From: Coniella vitis
Taxonomy: Eukaryota; Ascomycota; Sordariomycetes; Diaporthales; Schizoparmaceae
Length of the DNA: 64,000 nt
Direction: 5' to 3'
Assembly: GCA_011317545.1 (NCBI GenBank)
Contig: WUJK01000008.1
Location: 1,116,001-1,180,000, forward strand
Shown piece by piece: positions 59,719 through 64,000 of the stretch; positions within the stretch are counted from its first letter, which is position 1, and each line of letters begins with the position of its first letter. The position numbers and the translations under genes are program-made. Under the pieces are notes generated by a model. It worked only from the letters and a program-made list of their open reading frames with translations, did not search any database and had not been told where the DNA came from.

Positions 59719-59910
59719 ACCGGCTAGGTTATTTAGCGCGGCTTAATTATTAATAGGTATACCGCCGATAGGTACGATAACGCCGCCGGCTAGGTTATTT
59801 AATATAGCCTAGTTATTAATAAGTACGCTACCGGCTAGGTTATTTAACGCGGCCTAGTTATTAATAGGTATGCTACCGGCTAAGTTATTTAGTATAGCTT
59901 AGTTATTTAT
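59719..59910. repeat. Degenerate tandem repeat, four units of ~45-65 bp
   Basis: Four successive copies of a unit starting CCGGCTAGGTTATTTA and continuing CGCGGCCTAGTTATTAATA. Copies start at about 59720, 59786, 59831 and 59876. Differences among units are largely C/T and G/A changes, as RIP would make after the array formed. Confidence 0.75.
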
Positions 59911-62331
59911 ATTAATAGTACGAGTAGGTAGGTTAATATATAAAATAGAGATAGAAAGCTAATAGCTATTAATCTTAATAATAGAATAGGATAAATATTT
60001 AGTTATTTATAGAGATATCGAACCTATTACCCTTCCTCCTTCGATATTATCTTTTTAAATAAATATAGGAATAGTTTTCTTAATATTCTTTTAGGTACTA
60101 ATTTCTTTAATCTCGGGATTTATAGTTCCGACGAAATAGGTACGGAATCTTTATTCGAAATCTATCTAATCTCTTATTATTAATCCTTTAAATTAAGTAT
60201 ATCCCGCTAGGTATTTTACCCCTATTACTCCTATTCTTTAATATTTACGCTTTATTCTAGCTATACTTATTAGCTAAGATTTACTCCGATACTTTTCTTA
60301 CGGAAAATATATATCTAATAATAAATATCCTCCTTATTATTTAACTCTATAGTATCTATTACGGTATAGATTAGTATAGGATTAAGACCTATTTCTCGAA
60401 GGGCGTCTTAGAACCCTTATTAGCTATTAGTAGCTTTCGGTAATTCCGATAATAATAATTCGGCTCTAGATATATAGTAAAGATTAAGTTAATATTAAAG
60501 ATACCGATATAATATAAAATATAGTAATCGAATATCTTCGGTAGCTATAGATAAGAAGTTTTATATAATTTTAAAGTAAAGTTCGTAGATAGGTTATAGG
60601 AGGTATTCGTTATATTCTACTCTATCGATCTTAACTAAAGCCTTTAATTATTATAAATAACTTCTCGAGTATTTAACCTAATAATTAATTACCTTTCCCT
60701 TTTATAGTAACCTGAAAAGAATATTAGGTTTCCCTTCCTAAATATACCGCCGGTTATACTATTTACGGATAAAATAGCTATTCTACTCCTTAATAAAGGA
60801 AGAGTATTCCTAGCGAATTTATAGTATAAAGGTATAGAAAAGGGCAATATAATCGGTAATATAATCCTATAACTATAAGCCTTTATATTAAAAGCAATTA
60901 AAGTAGTTTTAAGAGATAAATATATTAATAAATAAACTTCTTTATATTATTAAATTTAAATATACTTATTAAAAGAGCGTTTAACCTTTACTAAGCTATA
61001 TCTAGTAGGATTCGATTCTCTAATTCTTTATACTCTTATTAAAGCGTTAAATATTATCGAGTATTAATAGTATATTTAGATTATAAATTAATAGTTCCTA
61101 GTTAATAGATAATTCTAACGCCTCCGGTTTATCCTAAGTAATATCGCCCTTAGCTATCCGTTTAGGTTTAACCTTATATTTTAATTTACTTATATAGGAA
61201 AGCTACTAATATATTATAGCTATAAGCGATATTTCTCCTCTACGGTCGGAACGGATAGTTATTAATATAAATCCTAAGGTATTAATCGAGTTAATATATT
61301 ATATTAGGATTAACTATTCGGTTAGTCCCGATTAATTATAGAAAAGCTATAGAATAAAACGCGAGTATATATCGATTATAGTATAGATCTTAAAGCTAAA
61401 CTTTTAAAGCTTATAATATCTATCTATAAACTAGATATAATTCGGACCTAATATTATAAAGCCGCTATAACGCTTTCGGAGTTACTAATACCGCTTATCT
61501 ATCTATTCGGGAAACTATTACTTAAATTCTACGAAAGCTTAATATATTAAGATATTAATACCTATATAGGAATATAAATAGTTATAAAGCCTATATCGAC
61601 TTAATCGAGGAAAAAGTTAGATAGGTTTAGCCCTAAGGTTTACTTTATTATTTAACCGGGCGTTACCTTAAGGCTAGTTAATATCCGAGTTATACTAATT
61701 AATTACGGAATATTCCTTAAAGTAATATCGGAGTTCTTCCTTCCGTTTATCGATTTTAAGGTTAGATAATCGATACTATAAGTCGATACTTTTATAAAGC
61801 CGTTTAATATTAGTAATAGAAGTAGTAAATCCTTCTTTCTTAAGTAAATATTTAAGTTATTTATTAGTTAGTTTAAGGTTAAAAAAGTAGGTATAAATCC
61901 GATCCCGTAAAGCCGGGGAATCCTATATATAGGTCTACTAAATAGGGATATCCTAAGCTTTTATATAACGATAAAGAGTTTACCGGCTAATACGAATATT
62001 ATAATAATCTCGAAGTATCGTAAGGAGCTCCGGTATTAATACTCCGAGGGAATATTATTAGGTAATCTAGTTATAGATAGAGTCTAGATTATAAGGGGTA
62101 TAATCTATAAGTATAATTAGATATAGGGAAGGGAGGCTAAAGGCTCTATTAGTTTAATTAACGGTTAGGTAAGCTTTACTATAATATTAAAAAATTCTTA
62201 GGAGAATACCTGCTACGATAATAGTAAAGGGGTATTAAAAATACGTTTTCTATAGCCCTAGGATAAACTAAATAATTTTCATTTTATATACTAGTAGGGT
62301 GCTTATAGGAAGAATACTTAAAATCTAACTC

Positions 62332-62383
62332 AAATTAATTCAGGAATGAAATATGGGATAGTGAGCGCTGCAGACCTCCGTAT
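62332..62383 (-). repeat. Right terminal inverted repeat
   Basis: Reverse complement of the left repeat with three mismatches. The flanking bases (TGTT outward of both ends) are a candidate target-site duplication. Confidence 0.88.
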
Positions 62384-63481
62384 TGTTGAGCCGTCAAATC
62401 TCCGGCACTGGCAGGCATCATTTTTGGCATGCTTCCTCCCCTGAAATCTCACGGCTCCGCGAATCACAGCCGTGCGTTTCAGAATAGCTTCGGTAGAGGC
62501 TGCCGCCTTGTCGACTTTGGGACTAACCTGGGGTGCCAGTACGCGTTCGCCCCCAGTCCAGCATCCTCTTCTGGGCCTCGCATCCAGCACATCGCTAATG
62601 CACATCTGCAGCTTTCCCGACGCCACACGCCGGCCCCCATCCTTCCATCCGCTCCTATTCATCATCATGGAGAGCACAGAGCTCGCCCAAGAGTCAGATG
62701 TCGCACTTGCGGGCGCCGCACCAGCGGAGGTCGGCGTGCTGGTGACGAGCGAGGCTCAACGCACAAGCAGAAGCCAGACGGCACGCGCTCGGTGGCCCAA
62801 TGTGTCTGGGTCAGCCTCGGCGCTTTCTGGGGTCGCGAACCACCAGAGCACCCTCTCTGTCAAACTAGAGTCAAGTGGCCCACCTCGGGCCAGAGACCAG
62901 TGCAGCTGCTTTGCCCTCTGGCCGTGAAGCAGGATCATGAGCAAAAGCAAAAGAGTCCAAGAAGAAAGAAGGAAGGGCAGAGGTTCCCGGCCTGTCAGCC
63001 CAAAGACGATCCCTCACCGTCGGGCGGGAGATCGGCTCGTCGCTCTTGTGCCCGTCAGGGAAGGTGGCTTGCCCTTCTCCCATGTCACGATGCTTCCTGG
63101 CTTCCTCCGTGCCTGCGTGTGGCTAAATACAACAACAGCTTGGGGCGTGCCGCATCCCTTGCTACATACCTTGCTACATACCTTGTTCGCATTGGCCCGC
63201 GCCCCCCCCCCCTCATACAACTGTGAGCATCCACTCGGTATGGTATGCCATGCCACGCCAGCCATGATGTTCTTCTTCTTTTTTGAGCTACAAGCCCCGT
63301 TGTTGGAATGAGAGCCTCTCGTTGCCCGCGCCGCGGTGCCTTGTTTATAACTGGCCCGGTGTTCGTCTCATATTGCGTGTTTCGAGCTGTCCCCATATCC
63401 CTTAGTTGGATGTTTCCTTTCCCTTGTTTCCTTCTCGGCTACCTTCTCCTCCAGTGTTGAATGAAGTCTGTCGGCTGAGCC
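62384..63481. other. Spacer between the TIR element and the GH55 gene
   Basis: Normal GC content. A plus frame with an ATG at 62666 (MESTELAQESDVALAG, ending 62927) is possible but has no recognizable motif, and larger frames in other phases overlap it. TTGTTTATAAC near 63341-63351 is a plausible TATA element for the GH55 gene. Confidence 0.4.
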
Positions 63482-64000
63482 ATGCGTTCCTTCATAACAT
63501 TTTTGGTGGCATTTGCCTCTCTTTTCTTCGCCGTGCAAGCAGAATGGTGGCTGCAAGACATTGCGCACCAGGGCCTGGCTCCCTACGCTTCCTCTGGCTA
63601 TGCTGTTTTTCGTAACGTCAAGGACTATGGTGCCAAGGGTGCGTGTTCGAATGCCAATTGCTTGCCAAGAATCTGTATATGGTCCATTGAGCAATTTGAC
63701 TGACTCTTGTGAATAACAACAGGTGACGGTGTGACTGACGATACTGCTGCCATCAACGAGGCCATATCCGCAGGGACACGGTGTGGACAAGGATGTGTAC
63801 GTCTTTTCGTGCGGCTGTGGTTGACTGTGGTCGAGTCATAATTCTTGTCCTGACCTGACCATCTTGGAAATAGGAATCCACGACGGCGTCACCTGCCATC
63901 GTCTACTTCCCGTCTGGCACCTATCTCATCTCCTCGTCCCTCTTCCCCGACTACTTCACCCAGCTCATTGGTGATGCGACCGACCCGCCCACCCTCAAGG
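63482..64000 (+). CDS. GH55 exo-beta-1,3-glucanase, 5' part (runs off window)
   Basis: Start of a secreted glucan 1,3-beta-glucosidase-type protein (GH55, pectate-lyase-like beta-helix). Exons: 63482-63638, 63723-63796, 63874 to beyond the window; donors GTGCGT and GTACGT, acceptors ACAG and ATAG, phases consistent. Residues 1-20 are a signal peptide (MRSFITFLVAFASLFFAVQA). The mature start WWLQDIAHQGLAPYA and the signature FRNVKDYGAKG/DGVTDDTAAINEAI, with AIVYFPSGTYLISSSLF and QLIGDATDPPTL after the second intron, match the N-terminal repeat of GH55 enzymes. Members of about 750-1000 residues degrade laminarin or fungal wall glucan; the catalytic region lies outside the window. Confidence 0.9.

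Larger units (their letters stand above)
51073..62383. mobile_element. 11.3-kb RIP-saturated element bounded by 52-bp terminal inverted repeats
   Basis: The whole interval is extremely AT-rich and nearly free of CA and TG dinucleotides, while CG steps remain: advanced RIP. Both ends carry the same 52-nt sequence in opposite orientation (51073-51124 and 62332-62383), and normal composition resumes immediately outside. That identifies the block as one inserted unit, or a nest of elements inside one terminal-inverted-repeat element. No intact gene survives. Long frames broken only by TAG/TAA, a protease-like motif, hairpin motifs and a degenerate tandem repeat are visible and listed separately. 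Element family is undetermined; size and long repeats would fit a large DNA transposon, but a copia-like trace suggests nested retroelements too. Confidence 0.8.

Noticed and set aside
51073..62383. Starship-type giant element
   Set aside because: No tyrosine-recombinase captain frame is readable at either end, and long terminal inverted repeats are not the defining feature of Starships; RIP would obscure a captain, so this is unproven rather than excluded.
62429..63226. 265-codon plus-strand frame right of the TIR element
   Set aside because: Arg/Pro/His-rich with no motif and three overlapping frames on both strands; looks like chance in GC-rich DNA. A smaller frame from 62666 is left as only a possibility.
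1..64000. CRISPR array or bacterial operon features
   Set aside because: No regularly spaced direct repeats with unique spacers; genes have spliceosomal introns, so the DNA is eukaryotic.

Overview
The window looks like nuclear DNA of a filamentous ascomycete, most likely a Sordariomycete and plausibly Hypocreales. The reasons are: genes split by short GT-AG introns (about 50-150 bp, with CTAAC/CTGAC-type branch sites); a set of secreted enzymes typical of these fungi (GH7 cellobiohydrolase, GH27 alpha-galactosidase, GH55 glucanase, subtilase); two fungal-type transcription factors; and two AT-rich blocks carrying the signature of repeat-induced point mutation (RIP), with CpA and TpG almost absent, TpA in excess and CpG kept. 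All exon structures were worked out by eye from splice motifs, reading phase and family conservation. No alignment or transcript data were used.

Layout. Positions 1 to about 790 are the end of a RIP-destroyed repeat. The stretch 1-16 kb is rich in secreted-protein genes: a GNAT acetyltransferase (1024-2156), a small conserved hypothetical (3633-4433), a secreted subtilisin-like protease with a PA insert (5618-8800), a GH27 alpha-galactosidase (minus, 9120-10433), a CAP/PR-1 protein divergent from it (11518-12364) and a GH7 cellobiohydrolase without a cellulose-binding module (minus, 13952-15921). The stretch 19-28.5 kb holds an acyl-protein-thioesterase-like hydrolase with a replaced nucleophile, a DUF2461 protein, a BYS1-like secreted protein fused to a proline-rich repeat tail, an intron-bearing tRNA-Phe, an 83-residue conserved protein with a possible in-frame presequence, and a secretory-pathway glutaminyl cyclase. 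The stretch 30.7-43.5 kb has two transcription factors (Zn2Cys6, and C2H2 plus fungal-specific domain) on either side of a degenerate RNase H-like gene. From 43.5 to 51 kb I found no convincing gene.

Positions 51073-62383 form an 11.3-kb, almost fully RIP-saturated block. It is bounded exactly by a 52-bp inverted repeat pair whose three mismatches are all of RIP type, with a short candidate target duplication outside. I read it as one large terminal-inverted-repeat insertion (or a nest of elements inside one) mutated to near completion. Long reading frames interrupted only by TAG/TAA, one copia-protease-like motif, hairpin motifs and a degenerate minisatellite are still visible inside. Single-copy DNA resumes at 62384, and the window ends inside a GH55 gene (63482 onward).

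Functionally, the secreted enzymes would act on plant cell wall (GH7, GH27), beta-1,3-glucan (GH55) and protein (S8). The glutaminyl cyclase could form N-terminal pyroglutamate on secretory proteins; the GH7 mature N terminus is predicted to begin with Gln. The genes are independent single units, and I see no biosynthetic cluster.
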